IMG/VR virus record: IMGVR_UViG_3300042307_001176
Location: 90,412-154,411 of that record
Length of the DNA stretch: 64,000 nucleotides
Reading direction: 5' to 3' (one strand)
From: a virus
The translations under genes were made by a program, and so were the position numbers. Position 1 is the stretch's first letter. Each line of letters starts with the position of its first letter. This document shows, in pieces, positions 31,001 through 38,637 of the stretch. Below the pieces are notes generated by a model. It saw only the letters and a program-made list of their open reading frames with translations, did not search any database and had not been told where the DNA came from.

Positions 31001-31476
31001 TTGGTCTTGAGTATGATTTCGATATTGAAGATAGAGAATACTTAGAGCCATTCGGTATCAATCCAATCATCAGAAAAAGAGGTGTTGGTATTGTTATCTA
31101 CGGTAACCAAACAAGCTACCAAAGAACTAACTCAGCATTTAATAACTTACACGTTAGAGACTTATTAATCACTATTGAATCTGCAATAGAGCAAATACTT
31201 TCTAACTATGTGTTTGATTTTAACGAAGACAATGTAAGACTTGAAATTAAAACATTAGTAGACAATTATTTAACTGGAGTAAGATCTGTTGGAGGTATTT
31301 ATAACTACTTATCTATTATGGACTCTTCTAATAATACACCTGCAATCATTGATCAAAATATTGGTATTATTGACGTAATTATTGAACCTGCAAGAGGTAT
31401 TCATAAGTTTATTAATAGAATGACAGTTACTAGAACAGGTGGTATTGCTTCTGGAGGATTTTTGCAATTTAGTTAA
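28075..31476 (+). CDS. gp18: tail sheath protein, gp18-like (1133 aa)
   Basis: The N-terminal FDASENIIINPQTIRLVIGYSN-type start (residues about 20-45) and the C-terminal domain from about 1000 (YSIVAGLKRGIISAG, FGINPIIRKRGVGIVIYGNQT, then LTITIESAIEQILSNYVFDFN-like order) match contractile sheath proteins. Gene order (terminase, sheath, tube) is that of T4. At 1133 residues it is far longer than T4 gp18 (659); the extra middle (about 130-760) is probably surface-exposed decoration. It contracts to drive the tube through the host envelope. Confidence 0.88.
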   Translation: MAKQVKLDLSQFKASGVYTLEFDASENIIINPQTIRLVIGYSNIGPFNTPVYCPDITTFQSVFGSTDKALEKKGSFFHRSVLTCLGSGPVFALNLRSLNNTVDTNGDPDYAAGADVARYRAFSMDSEEQNGANATGAYSDPLTNQDKLVSSYYNKEKFWFPDTNYFLATEDSAGAQPDTRKLFSLVNLGQNPVSIIVRKSLDSRFPLRGFDITAREYFGADNVPSYMNQYDYLSDWFIDVIVISGNWTDYQALANDPVYNTYFTSKGFIKSQIDNFLSQNGVNTLLTVTGTIIPNFTDQNGTLRYIQTLINNQTPTTGIFCAVNEEALDDLLVNSSVFDLVGHHLVDETTPDADITSVPRNLNFLSYSQNLFADYTYDRNVDGSTTGTEISDSGVSPSTGFDILPETGTLLIDTNYNVIGDAGIPFTEFDTYSTTARDGGSIYLDTKFQNPTLHDTQITTLTQFLDTTPDSPAERWVLGKVTSTLPTAGYLGFYVGDLVKIKVTEAKFITNNTLPTGLKQQVRIRMNHPLVGSTASTTYVEPWYETNKSTVDAYQIGTPDYFDNDDVFFSPDIPVGTDSYLAYENSLMYRDWTKGNIGDGDQDWKDDTGSLKQYLKFEVNVDRDGYKILVCRAFSEDTLTTPEAIEGFGDTFISSLPTGTNAVGTYQFNIVSTTGNISDYIDIVTQLQPNVIELTTAIANSSGIKVGDLLVSTDTQIYDNPLTENLQSRLTRVLEVKTVSSASSPGIYTVQVKTERPIKLYPGTTTRVLSFKNIQEFVTSFNFTYLPGAQIKAASVPNGTDTRMNEILDVLSNTNLARTLADTDVITFRYIVDTFDGGIQPNCKFQLTRLAKNRQKCLAICNVPSMKKFSDSIDPRFTSAPTATDPAPILQARYIADGGNLSLNPSFTFSLPDEDLGAKFSGFFSPFLTIRENGKNLNVPPSAYVSNNFIRKFITGEPYSIVAGLKRGIISAGNLVGLEYDFDIEDREYLEPFGINPIIRKRGVGIVIYGNQTSYQRTNSAFNNLHVRDLLITIESAIEQILSNYVFDFNEDNVRLEIKTLVDNYLTGVRSVGGIYNYLSIMDSSNNTPAIIDQNIGIIDVIIEPARGIHKFINRMTVTRTGGIASGGFLQFS

Positions 31477-31503
31477 TAGATTTGTAAATAAATCAGGGAG
31501 AAA

Positions 31504-31512
31504 AATATATAA
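31504..31512 (+). promoter_or_regulatory. late promoter-like element AATATATAA
   Basis: It ends 9 nt before the ATG of the first tail tube gene. Confidence 0.5.
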
Positions 31513-31521
31513 AATAAAAAC

Positions 31522-32094
31522 ATGGCAGGATTACCACATTATTCAAGTTCGAAAGCTTCGGTTAATAAATTCGAACCCGTTTTCCTTAATCAGTTTGAGG
31601 TGACTATTTCACCTCCTGCTGGTGTTATATCAGTTCAAGGAAATCCTGGTAGCGGAAATATTCTTTTAGAGCAGGTGACCAATATTTCAGGTTTACAAGT
31701 GGATCAAAATGCTGGTGAGATCACTCAACAGTACAAATTTGCTAAAAGATACTATGCTGGAGCAGCTCCACAAAGAACTGGTTTAGATGTTTCAATATCA
31801 TTCGAAGTTAACCTTGATGATGACAATTCAATGTATGTTTTTAAAATACTTCGTCAATGGTCTGATTTAATTTATAATCCTATTACAGGAGCAATGGGTC
31901 TTAAGAAAGATTACACAGGAAATATTTTAATTAATGTTTTTAATAAACAAGGGGATATTTTCAGAAAGATTAATCTTAAAGATTGTTTCCTTATGTCACC
32001 TATAACAGATATGGGATTAAACTATACTCAAGCATCTATTTATAAAATTGATGTACAATGGGCAGTAGATTATTTCGAAGACGTATTTATATAA
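31522..32094 (+). CDS. gp19: tail tube protein, gp19-like, copy 1 (190 aa)
   Basis: FEPVFLNQFEVTI near the start, then the beta-barrel segments of tube proteins (ITQQYKFAKRYYAG, VSISFEVNLDDDNSMYVFKI, RQWSDLIYNPITG, INVFNKQGDIFRKINLKDCF). T4 gp19 is 163 residues. It follows the sheath gene as in T4. The next gene is a paralogue. Confidence 0.85.
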   Translation: MAGLPHYSSSKASVNKFEPVFLNQFEVTISPPAGVISVQGNPGSGNILLEQVTNISGLQVDQNAGEITQQYKFAKRYYAGAAPQRTGLDVSISFEVNLDDDNSMYVFKILRQWSDLIYNPITGAMGLKKDYTGNILINVFNKQGDIFRKINLKDCFLMSPITDMGLNYTQASIYKIDVQWAVDYFEDVFI

Positions 32095-32106
32095 ATATAA
32101 AAGAAA

Positions 32107-32685
32107 ATGGCAGGATTACCACATTTTAGCTCAGCAAAAGCAGCAGTTCAATTATACGAACCAGTATATCTTAATCAATTCGAGGTTATTATTCAACCTC
32201 CTGTTGGTGTAACTCTTCCTCAAGGAAACGGCGGAAGGTCTTTATTGGTAGAAAATGTACTTTCTGTTTCTGGCTTATCAGTTGATAAAAACCCAGGTGT
32301 AATGGAACAAAGGTATAAATTCTCAAGAAGAAGATATGCAGGTGGTGCAGTTGATGATACTGGTGTAAAATTCAGAATTGAATTTGAAACCAATTTGGAT
32401 GATAACAACAGCAACTACGTATTTAAAACTATGCGTCAGTGGTCAGATTTAATCTATAATCCTTTAACAGGTGCTACTGGTATTAAATCTACATATGCTG
32501 GTGGAACTTATGTACTTGTATCAATATTCAATAAAGAAGGCGATGTATTTAGAAGAATTAAATTAGTAAATTGCTTTCCTACAGATCAAATAAAAGCAAT
32601 GGATTTAGATTATACTAACGGAACAACTCCGTACAAAATAGCACTTTCATTTAGAGCGGATTATTTCGAAGACGTTTTTAACTAA
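32107..32685 (+). CDS. gp19: tail tube protein, gp19-like, copy 2 (192 aa)
   Basis: It aligns along its whole length with the preceding gene: the same start MAGLPH-SS-KA, LNQFEV, RQWSDLIYNPLTGA and SIFNKEGDVFRRIKL, with roughly half of positions changed. Both copies are intact. One may form the tube and the other the initiator or terminator ring; alternatively the tube is built of both. It is 12 nt from copy 1 and surely co-transcribed. Confidence 0.85.
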   Translation: MAGLPHFSSAKAAVQLYEPVYLNQFEVIIQPPVGVTLPQGNGGRSLLVENVLSVSGLSVDKNPGVMEQRYKFSRRRYAGGAVDDTGVKFRIEFETNLDDNNSNYVFKTMRQWSDLIYNPLTGATGIKSTYAGGTYVLVSIFNKEGDVFRRIKLVNCFPTDQIKAMDLDYTNGTTPYKIALSFRADYFEDVFN

Positions 32686-32698
32686 AAAAAATCAAGGG

Positions 32699-32735
32699 AA
32701 TATATAAATGGAGACTCAACAAAGTCTCCATTTTT
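32699..32735 (+). terminator. late-type element followed at once by a terminator
   Basis: AATATATAA (32699-32707) is followed by TGGAGACT(CAACAA)AGTCTCCA and five T (32709-32735), which would end the sheath-tube transcript. The ATG at 32708 opens only 22 codons. Confidence 0.7.
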
Positions 32736-32790
32736 GTTTGATCTTATTTCTTACAAGAATGTCGATATTAAAATAATATGGACGACGATT

Positions 32791-33006
32791 GTGACTCAGA
32801 AACAGAAAAGAAGACTTGCCTCAATCTGCTTAATCCTAGCAACATTTTTCAATCCTTTCGGATTCGATATCCTTTTTGCAGCTTTAATGAAATGGACACA
32901 TTCCTATTGGCATACTGTCGCAATTTTTTATTTCCTTTCGGGATTGTTCTTTGGTCTTTACTTTTTTTTATCGTCTAATAGGAAACTAAAAGAAAAAAAA
33001 GAGTAA
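32791..33006 (+). CDS. small membrane protein (71 aa)
   Basis: GTG at 32791 is preferred because the longer reading begins in the terminator T run. After a basic start (MTQKQKRRL) there are two transmembrane helices (LASICLILATFFNPFGFDIL and TVAIFYFLSGLFFGLYFFL) and a Lys-rich end. It may be a small inner-membrane or holin-like protein; no further evidence. Confidence 0.55.
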   Translation: MTQKQKRRLASICLILATFFNPFGFDILFAALMKWTHSYWHTVAIFYFLSGLFFGLYFFLSSNRKLKEKKE

Positions 33007-33027
33007 AAGAAATATAAGAAAAAAAAT

Positions 33028-34059
33028 ATGATTGACAATTTTGACGATGAGCTTCTAAATGAACTCAACCAAAAAGAAGCTAAATCTAAGTTCGAGTATG
33101 ATGCTCAACAAAGGATTGAAGAACAAGATCCAGATGTAGAAAATGTAACAATTCCCGATTGGATACCAACAGAAGATAATATAACACCGAGAAATTTAGG
33201 AAAAGTTAACGTCAATAGAACTCCACTTGGAATGGAGGCGGAATGGAAAAATATACCAGCAGACACTTTACCCTCTAAAGGATTTGGCTATCCTGATGGA
33301 TTTGAAATTGCAATAAAATCAGCTAAGGTTACTGAAATTAGGCAATTCTCCACAGTAGACGATAGCGATAGATTAGATCTAGATGACAAATTAAATACTA
33401 TCATTGAAAAATGTATGAAAATACGTTGGAATGGTGGTATTCTTGAATCATACGATTTATGGTACGAAGATAGATTCTTTATTATTATGTCAATAAGAGA
33501 TATGACTTTCTTAAAAGGAGAGAATAGAATCTTATTACCTATTACAAAAAACTGTACTAAAGAAGAATGTAACATTCCTGATATGATAGAATTAAAATCT
33601 AATCTATTAGATAGTTTTGTTGTTGATCAGGAGATATTAAAAAGATACAATAAAGATTCATATTCATTCAAATTTATACCTAAAGACGGAAGTGCAGAAA
33701 TGGATTTGTATATTCCCACCATTGGTGTTACCACAGTATGTAGAAGAATTATAGCAGATAAAAGAAAGAAGGGTAAAAAATTCGACGATAGCTTTGCAAA
33801 GGTTGCAACTTTTATAATTCCAGACTGGAGAGGTCTAGATGAAAGATTATATGATCAATATGAAAGAGCGTCGTTAGAATGGACTCCATTACAATTCTCA
33901 ATAGCAGATCAAATCAGTGAAAAAATTAATTTTGCAACAAAATCAAGAATTTATACAAAATGTGAAAGCTGTGATGGGGAGGTCACAGCAGAAATTTCCT
34001 TTCCCGGAGGATACAGATCCCTTTTCATTATTTCAAATATCCTTGAGCAACTATTTTGA
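33028..34059 (+). CDS. gp26: baseplate hub protein, gp26-like (343 aa)
   Basis: It shows the pattern of the T4 gp26 / contractile-tail hub family: ADTLPSKGFGYPDG (about 76-89), AKVTEIRQFSTVDDSDRLD, then RDMTFLKGENRILLPITKNC with one Cys, and a late CESCDGEVTAEISFPGG (about 312-328), a CxxC typical of the zinc end of these proteins. The role is hub assembly at the baseplate centre. A frame-shifted small gene overlaps its end. Confidence 0.6.
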   Translation: MIDNFDDELLNELNQKEAKSKFEYDAQQRIEEQDPDVENVTIPDWIPTEDNITPRNLGKVNVNRTPLGMEAEWKNIPADTLPSKGFGYPDGFEIAIKSAKVTEIRQFSTVDDSDRLDLDDKLNTIIEKCMKIRWNGGILESYDLWYEDRFFIIMSIRDMTFLKGENRILLPITKNCTKEECNIPDMIELKSNLLDSFVVDQEILKRYNKDSYSFKFIPKDGSAEMDLYIPTIGVTTVCRRIIADKRKKGKKFDDSFAKVATFIIPDWRGLDERLYDQYERASLEWTPLQFSIADQISEKINFATKSRIYTKCESCDGEVTAEISFPGGYRSLFIISNILEQLF

Positions 34060-34237
34060 TATTAAATTTAGACTTTGGGAAGAATTTAAACTCTCAATAG
34101 ATAATTTAGAATCTCTTCCATTTTATGAATATCAACTATATGTAGATAAGCTTAATGAAAAAATAGAACGAGAGAATAAGAAATCCGAACAGGGAGATTT
34201 AGTAGAAGCATTTTCATTTTCAAAGCCAAAAAGTTAA
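33974..34237 (+). CDS. small hub-associated protein overlapping gp26-like gene (87 aa)
   Basis: An ORF in another frame starts (ATG at 33974, or GTG at 33971) inside the gp26-like gene and continues 178 nt beyond it. The unique part is clearly coding (NYFDIKFRLWEEFKL, LPFYEYQLYVDKLNEKIERE). In contractile-tail hub operons a short helical protein often follows gp26-like genes. The 86-nt overlap may mean translational coupling or frameshifting. The gene model start is uncertain; an intrinsic terminator overlaps its end. Confidence 0.6.
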   Translation: MGRSQQKFPFPEDTDPFSLFQISLSNYFDIKFRLWEEFKLSIDNLESLPFYEYQLYVDKLNEKIERENKKSEQGDLVEAFSFSKPKS

Positions 34238-34252
34238 CTTTTTGGCTTTTTA
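34222..34252 (+). terminator. intrinsic terminator
   Basis: AAAGCCAAAAAG(TTAA)CTTTTTGGCTTT, a 12-pair stem followed by T, overlapping the last codons of the small hub gene. Confidence 0.8.
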
Positions 34253-34261
34253 GGTATATAA
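34253..34261 (+). promoter_or_regulatory. late promoter-like element GGTATATAA
   Basis: It directly follows the terminator and ends 13 nt before the TTG start at 34275. Confidence 0.5.
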
Positions 34262-34274
34262 ATAAAAATACATT

Positions 34275-35975
34275 TTGGCAGGAGAAACAGGAACACAAGG
34301 ATCAGAATTTCCAATTTTTAAATCTGGAGAAGGTGCTTTCGATAGAGCTAAATATAAGCAAGAAGAAAGTGCAATGATAACCCCTACGGGGCAATTAACG
34401 GGAAAGGAAATAGACGAAGATTTAAAAAAGAAGAAGAAATCTGCAGATGAGGTTATAAAAGAAGCTAAAGCATTCTATAATGAATCGTTTGAAAAAAATC
34501 TAAAAGCTTTAGATCCTGCTTATGATCCTAAACTTATTTATTATTCAGAAGCTTACGATGAAAGCGGAACTGATAGAATGGATATTGGTGAAAAAATAGA
34601 CAATGGAGAGGCATTAGACGGTAAGGAAATTTTTGAAATGTCCAAAGGATCTGCTCAAAATAAGATAGGAAATGCACAAAAGCTTAAAACTGGTAGTGTA
34701 ACTCAGATAGTAGAAAATTTAGGGCTTAGAAATATAAAAGAGTACGAAAAGTACGATACAATCAAAGGAGAATTTGATAGTAAAGTAAAAGATGATAAAC
34801 TTAAATTTGATCCATTATTGGATAAATTTTTAGATATTCTATCATATTTTAATGGGGATGGTGGCCCAATGACTGTACAAAAATCTGCAATTCTTTTTAC
34901 ACCAGAGAATAACGCTATAATATCTGCATTTGCTAAAATACTAGAAGCTGAAGGGTTTGCTAGTGAAAGCGTTGTAAACATGTCCAAAAGATATGATGAT
35001 AATTTAGCTAAGCTTATAGATAAATCTAAAGGCGGATCCATAGAGTCAATGAAAATGACTAAAGAGGGAGATGTTGTACCAGCTACAGGACCTACAGGAG
35101 CATCTACAGAAACTAAGTTAGTAGAAAAAACAAGTACTACAGAAGGCACAGGAGGAACTACAGGACCAGCAGTTTCATCAACAGAAACTAAATTAGAAGA
35201 AGCAAAAAACACTACAGGAACTACTGGTGGAACTACTGGACCAGCAGTTTCATCAGCAGAAACTAAATTAGAAGAGACAAAAAACATTACGGGAGGTACA
35301 GGTACAGTAAACTCTGAACCAGCAAAAATAGATACTGTAAATAATAATAAAGAAAGTAAAGTTAATAATTTGCTTAAGGATTTATTTGGTATAGATTCAG
35401 GAGCTTCCAGTGGAACTGGAGGAACTGGAGGAACTGGAGGAACTGGAGATAGTAAAGCTAAGACTGAAACAGAAAAACTTACAGAAAAAAAAGCAGAAGA
35501 TATTACAGGCGCTCCTAAAGGAGTAACGGGATCTACTGTGGGAACTGAAAAAAAAGAACCGGAGAAAAAAAATGAGGAGACTAAGTTAGAAAATAAAATA
35601 GATAATAAAAATGATAAAGTAAATGAAACTTTACCTGTTTCTACGGGTAAGATAGAAACAACAACACAAAATTTATCTAGTGTAAGCACAATGGTAGAAA
35701 AGCCCAAAGAGCCAGAACCTAATACTGCTACCACTACTAATACCACTACTAGTAATACTAGTTCTGATAACGGAAGCTCTGGAAGTACCACTACAGAAGT
35801 TCCTAAGAGCGAAACTACTAATAACGAAAAAAAAGTTGAAGGAAATAAAACAGAAGGAGAAGGAAATAAAGAAATGTTAGATACTATGAAAAATATGGTA
35901 TCATTACTGACACAGCTTAATAGCACTATGCAAGGACCCTTAATTGTTACTCCAACTAATAAAAAGTTTCAATAG
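34275..35975 (+). CDS. large low-complexity structural protein (566 aa)
   Basis: It starts with TTG. Residues about 1-255 are charged and helical (GEAFDRAKYKQEE-like order, SAQNKIGNAQKLKTGSV). Residues about 255-530 are low complexity: repeats of TGGTTGPAVSS-ETKLEE, GGTGGTGGTG and Thr/Asn/Lys tracts, presumably disordered. The end (LDTMKNMVSLLTQLNSTM) is a helix. No family is recognised. The position after the hub genes and the late promoter suggest a tail protein; tape-measure or hub function is possible but not shown. The long ORF on the opposite strand is a composition artefact. Confidence 0.6.
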   Translation: MAGETGTQGSEFPIFKSGEGAFDRAKYKQEESAMITPTGQLTGKEIDEDLKKKKKSADEVIKEAKAFYNESFEKNLKALDPAYDPKLIYYSEAYDESGTDRMDIGEKIDNGEALDGKEIFEMSKGSAQNKIGNAQKLKTGSVTQIVENLGLRNIKEYEKYDTIKGEFDSKVKDDKLKFDPLLDKFLDILSYFNGDGGPMTVQKSAILFTPENNAIISAFAKILEAEGFASESVVNMSKRYDDNLAKLIDKSKGGSIESMKMTKEGDVVPATGPTGASTETKLVEKTSTTEGTGGTTGPAVSSTETKLEEAKNTTGTTGGTTGPAVSSAETKLEETKNITGGTGTVNSEPAKIDTVNNNKESKVNNLLKDLFGIDSGASSGTGGTGGTGGTGDSKAKTETEKLTEKKAEDITGAPKGVTGSTVGTEKKEPEKKNEETKLENKIDNKNDKVNETLPVSTGKIETTTQNLSSVSTMVEKPKEPEPNTATTTNTTTSNTSSDNGSSGSTTTEVPKSETTNNEKKVEGNKTEGEGNKEMLDTMKNMVSLLTQLNSTMQGPLIVTPTNKKFQ

Positions 35976-35979
35976 GGGA

Positions 35980-36010
35980 TTTACTTTATAAAAAGTATTT
36001 TCTATATTTG
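35980..36010 (+). promoter_or_regulatory. Bacteroidota-type promoter (TATATTTG)
   Basis: TATATTTG (36003-36010) lies 23 nt after a T-rich TTTACTTTAT element. It precedes a small gene, dCMP deaminase and the ECF-like sigma gene. Confidence 0.65.
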
Positions 36011-36036
36011 TAAAATAAAACCTAAAATAAAAAAGT

Positions 36037-36309
36037 ATGAGTAAAAACTATGAGATTTCGAAAGAGCTTAAACAGGCATCGGCTCAATTCCTTAAGGAAT
36101 ATTCGAACTATGAAAAATGTCTGCAGAATTTAGAAAATGAAGAAAAAATTGGATTTACGGAAGATGAAGTTAATGAGATATTAAATCTCCTTGGTGCTTT
36201 TAGACTAAGAGACGTGTTTTCTATTGTAGAACGCTATAAAATCGAAGTCGTACCTTTAAAAGCACAAGCTGATGATCAATCAGAGCCTACCGCTGCAGAA
36301 GCAGAATAA
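36037..36309 (+). CDS. hypothetical helical protein (90 aa)
   Basis: Helical and charged throughout (KELKQASAQFLKEYSNYEKC, VNEILNLLGAFRLRDVF), ending in an acidic tail (DDQSEPTAAEAE). No family is recognised. Its 3' end overlaps the dCMP deaminase start by 38 nt. It probably belongs to the early transcript from 36010. Confidence 0.65.
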   Translation: MSKNYEISKELKQASAQFLKEYSNYEKCLQNLENEEKIGFTEDEVNEILNLLGAFRLRDVFSIVERYKIEVVPLKAQADDQSEPTAAEAE

Positions 36310-36709
36310 GATCGATTTATTGTACTTAAGAATGGCCAAAGTTTGGTCGGAAAATTCTCACTGTAAAAGAAGTCAGGTAGGATGTCTAATAGTCAATAAT
36401 CGTACAATTATATCTGATGGGTATAATGGAACTCCTTCAGGATTTCCTAATCAATGCGAGGATTGCGATAACAACACCATATCAACGGTTTTACATGCAG
36501 AAGCTAATGCTATAACGAAAATAGCTAAAAGTACAAATACGGCGGAAGGCGCTACATTATATGTAACCCTATCTCCTTGCTTCGATTGTGCTAAACTTAT
36601 AATTCAGGCAGGAATTAAAAGAATAGTTTACTCGGAAGTTTATAGAAAGACAGATTCTTTTAAACTTTTTGAACAAGCAGGAATAGAAATAAAAAGATTA
36701 GAAATTTAA
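36272..36709 (+). CDS. cd: dCMP deaminase (145 aa)
   Basis: Cytidine/deoxycytidylate deaminase zinc motifs: HAEANAI (about residues 75-81) and PCFDCA (about 102-107). YNGTPSGFPNQCEDC is typical of the dCMP branch, including the extra Cys zinc ligands. It converts dCMP to dUMP for dTMP synthesis. With the thymidylate synthase-family gene it suggests control of the pyrimidine pool. The size matches the family core (about 150; T4 Cd is 193). Confidence 0.9.
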   Translation: MINQSLPLQKQNKIDLLYLRMAKVWSENSHCKRSQVGCLIVNNRTIISDGYNGTPSGFPNQCEDCDNNTISTVLHAEANAITKIAKSTNTAEGATLYVTLSPCFDCAKLIIQAGIKRIVYSEVYRKTDSFKLFEQAGIEIKRLEI

Positions 36710-36725
36710 AAAAATTGGAACTAAA

Positions 36726-37346
36726 ATGGCAGTAAAAAACATTCAAGAATTGGCAGAGAGCTTTATGAGAAGCTCATCAGAAAAAGATTTTGTAGAACTA
36801 TACAAAAGAATAAAACCTGGATTATTAAATCATTGTAAATCTATTTTAATAGAACAGGAAGCTGCAGAAGATGCTGTTTCTAACACAATGGCTAAGATCT
36901 GGACTAAGATCACTCAGTATGATTCAACTAGAGGTAATTTTTCTACATGGGTCTACAATATAGCTAGGAACGAATCTTTAGTTATTAAAAAATGTGAAGA
37001 TAGGTATATGCCTATTATAAACGAGATGGTTAGAAATTCCGATGATTCTGACGATCATGTATTCAGATCAAGTTCAAATGTAGTTCAAGGTGACACCACT
37101 TGCGACTATATAACTACTGATAATGATGAGATGGAGGATCTTTATGATAATGTTATAGAGAAAATGAGTGACCTACCGGAAATTTATAAAGACATTCTTT
37201 ATGATAGAGAAATTCTAAGAATGAAATATCAAGAGATAGCAGATAAACATGGAATGAAAAAAAGAGCTATAGCTACAAGAATTAGAAGAGCAAGATTAAA
37301 AGTCAGAGAAATGTTTCCTGGAGTTAATTTAACTTTTAATAATTAA
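36726..37346 (+). CDS. ECF-like sigma factor (206 aa)
   Basis: Region 2: FVELYKRIKPGLLNHCKSIL, AAEDAVSNTMAKIWTKI and RGNFSTWVYNIARNESL (about residues 21-85). Region 4: LPEIYKDILYDREILRMKYQEIA and the helix-turn-helix to KRAIATRIRRARLKVRE (about 152-197). Regions 1 and 3 are absent, as in ECF sigmas. An additional acidic linker joins the two. It could direct RNA polymerase to the middle or late phage promoters. It follows dCMP deaminase by 16 nt. Confidence 0.85.
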   Translation: MAVKNIQELAESFMRSSSEKDFVELYKRIKPGLLNHCKSILIEQEAAEDAVSNTMAKIWTKITQYDSTRGNFSTWVYNIARNESLVIKKCEDRYMPIINEMVRNSDDSDDHVFRSSSNVVQGDTTCDYITTDNDEMEDLYDNVIEKMSDLPEIYKDILYDREILRMKYQEIADKHGMKKRAIATRIRRARLKVREMFPGVNLTFNN

Positions 37347-37361
37347 TGTAACTTTTCTTAT

Positions 37362-37370
37362 AGTATAATC
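37362..37370 (+). promoter_or_regulatory. AGTATAATC element, possible third promoter class
   Basis: It lies 19 nt before the ATG at 37390; compare 10319 and 15267. Confidence 0.25.
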
Positions 37371-37389
37371 TAAAATTAAGAAAAAAGTT

Positions 37390-37851
37390 ATGAAATATCC
37401 ATTTAAAAGAGTTATAATAGACATAGGTAATTATTTCTTTGTGAGAAGAACTATAAAGAATAATATGAGTTCTATAGAGTGGAATAAATTTAAGCTTAGA
37501 GTAGATTGGATTGGAAGAATTTATACTGTTGTAAATCTTCCGCCAGAAGTAATATATTCTCCAGATACACCAGAAGAAATAAGACCTGCATATGTTATTG
37601 AAGAGTCTAAGCCATTAAATGAGTATCTTACTGGATTAGGATTGTCTGAAGTTATTTTACCCGAAATAACACCAATACCAAAATCAATTTCTTATCTTAT
37701 TACATACACTCCAGCTTTTCAAAGATTATCATTGAGATGGATTTTTTATAGAATTGGTTTAATCTTAGTAATTAGTTATCTTCAATACAAGTTCGGATTC
37801 TTATCATGGATAGGTGGTCTAATAAAATCGTTATTTGATGCCATCTTCTAA
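37390..37851 (+). CDS. hypothetical protein with C-terminal membrane helix (153 aa)
   Basis: The N-terminal 110 residues are soluble (WNKFKLRVDWIGRIYTVVNL). The C-terminus has one or two hydrophobic stretches (IFYRIGLILVISYLQYKFGF and LSWIGGLIKSLFDAIF). No family is recognised. Its end overlaps the next gene by 14 nt, so the two are coupled. Confidence 0.6.
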   Translation: MKYPFKRVIIDIGNYFFVRRTIKNNMSSIEWNKFKLRVDWIGRIYTVVNLPPEVIYSPDTPEEIRPAYVIEESKPLNEYLTGLGLSEVILPEITPIPKSISYLITYTPAFQRLSLRWIFYRIGLILVISYLQYKFGFLSWIGGLIKSLFDAIF

Positions 37852-38593
37852 TATAGAAATTACAAGAAAAGCTTACCCATGGGGTAGAGCATATATCGTT
37901 GAGGGAGCTTCTGAAGCTCCTTTAATTTTGCCATCTGTTACTACTGTGCTTAAATTATTAAAAAACGAAAAATACGAAATGCTCAGAAAGCAATTCGGAG
38001 ATAAGAGATGGGATAAGATATTACACGATGCTGCAGAACGAGGAAATGTAATGCACAGAATGCTAGAACTTTTTCTTCTTGAATGGGCAAAAGAAAAAAA
38101 CGTAGACAGATCGTTAAAGAAAGCACAAATATTTGCAATAGAAGAATCAAGAAGAGATGAGGGTAAATTTTCTAAATACGTAGATAAAGGAAGAGATCTT
38201 TTTTGGAATTTTTATCACGAAAAGTTTTGGGAAAATATCTTAGAAGTTGTAGATAACGAAGCTTTCTTATACACAACATTTAAAGGAGGATGGGCTGGTG
38301 CGTGCGACTTTGTTTACAGAGATCTGGAATACAATTTAATAGTAGAAGATTTTAAATCATCAACTTCTTTAAAAGACGAAGAAGATATATTAAGTTATAA
38401 ATTACAAATAGCAGCTTACATGTTTATGTGTGCTGAAAAATATAATGAAGTTCCTAAAGTTGGTAAGATACGTATAGCAAATGAGCAGACATCTGATATA
38501 CAAACATTTGAAGTACATGATTATGAATTAAAAGATTACCTTTCCCAGTTCATAGATTTATGTGAAAAATTCAGAGAAATTAACAATATTTAA
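37838..38593 (+). CDS. PD-(D/E)XK nuclease, RecB/Cas4-like (251 aa)
   Basis: ERGNVMHRMLE (about 66-76) supplies the conserved His. GWAGACDFVYRDL (about 148-160) supplies the Asp, and IVEDFKSST (about 166-174) the E-x-K pair. YKLQIAAYMFM (about 186) is the QxxxY motif. This is the complete RecB-type active site. The ATG at 37838 is chosen over an upstream TTG. Phage enzymes of this type process DNA ends or act in recombination. Confidence 0.8.
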   Translation: MPSSNIEITRKAYPWGRAYIVEGASEAPLILPSVTTVLKLLKNEKYEMLRKQFGDKRWDKILHDAAERGNVMHRMLELFLLEWAKEKNVDRSLKKAQIFAIEESRRDEGKFSKYVDKGRDLFWNFYHEKFWENILEVVDNEAFLYTTFKGGWAGACDFVYRDLEYNLIVEDFKSSTSLKDEEDILSYKLQIAAYMFMCAEKYNEVPKVGKIRIANEQTSDIQTFEVHDYELKDYLSQFIDLCEKFREINNI

Positions 38594-38637
38594 GAAACTT
38601 TCTATTACAAATAACCTATAAAATATAAAAATACAAA

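Noticed and set aside
32734-32790. Upstream TTG start of the small membrane protein
   Set aside because: It begins in the T run of an intrinsic terminator; GTG at 32791 gives a normal basic start before the first membrane helix.
34703-35926. 407-codon open frame on the minus strand
   Set aside because: It is the antisense of the low-complexity Thr/Gly/Lys-rich region of the gene at 34275; the translation is monotonous Val/Ser/Leu/Pro and has no promoter or start context.
36726-37346. ECF-like sigma taken as the gp55 homologue
   Set aside because: It has both regions 2 and 4 of ECF sigmas; the protein at 44236 matches gp55 segment by segment.
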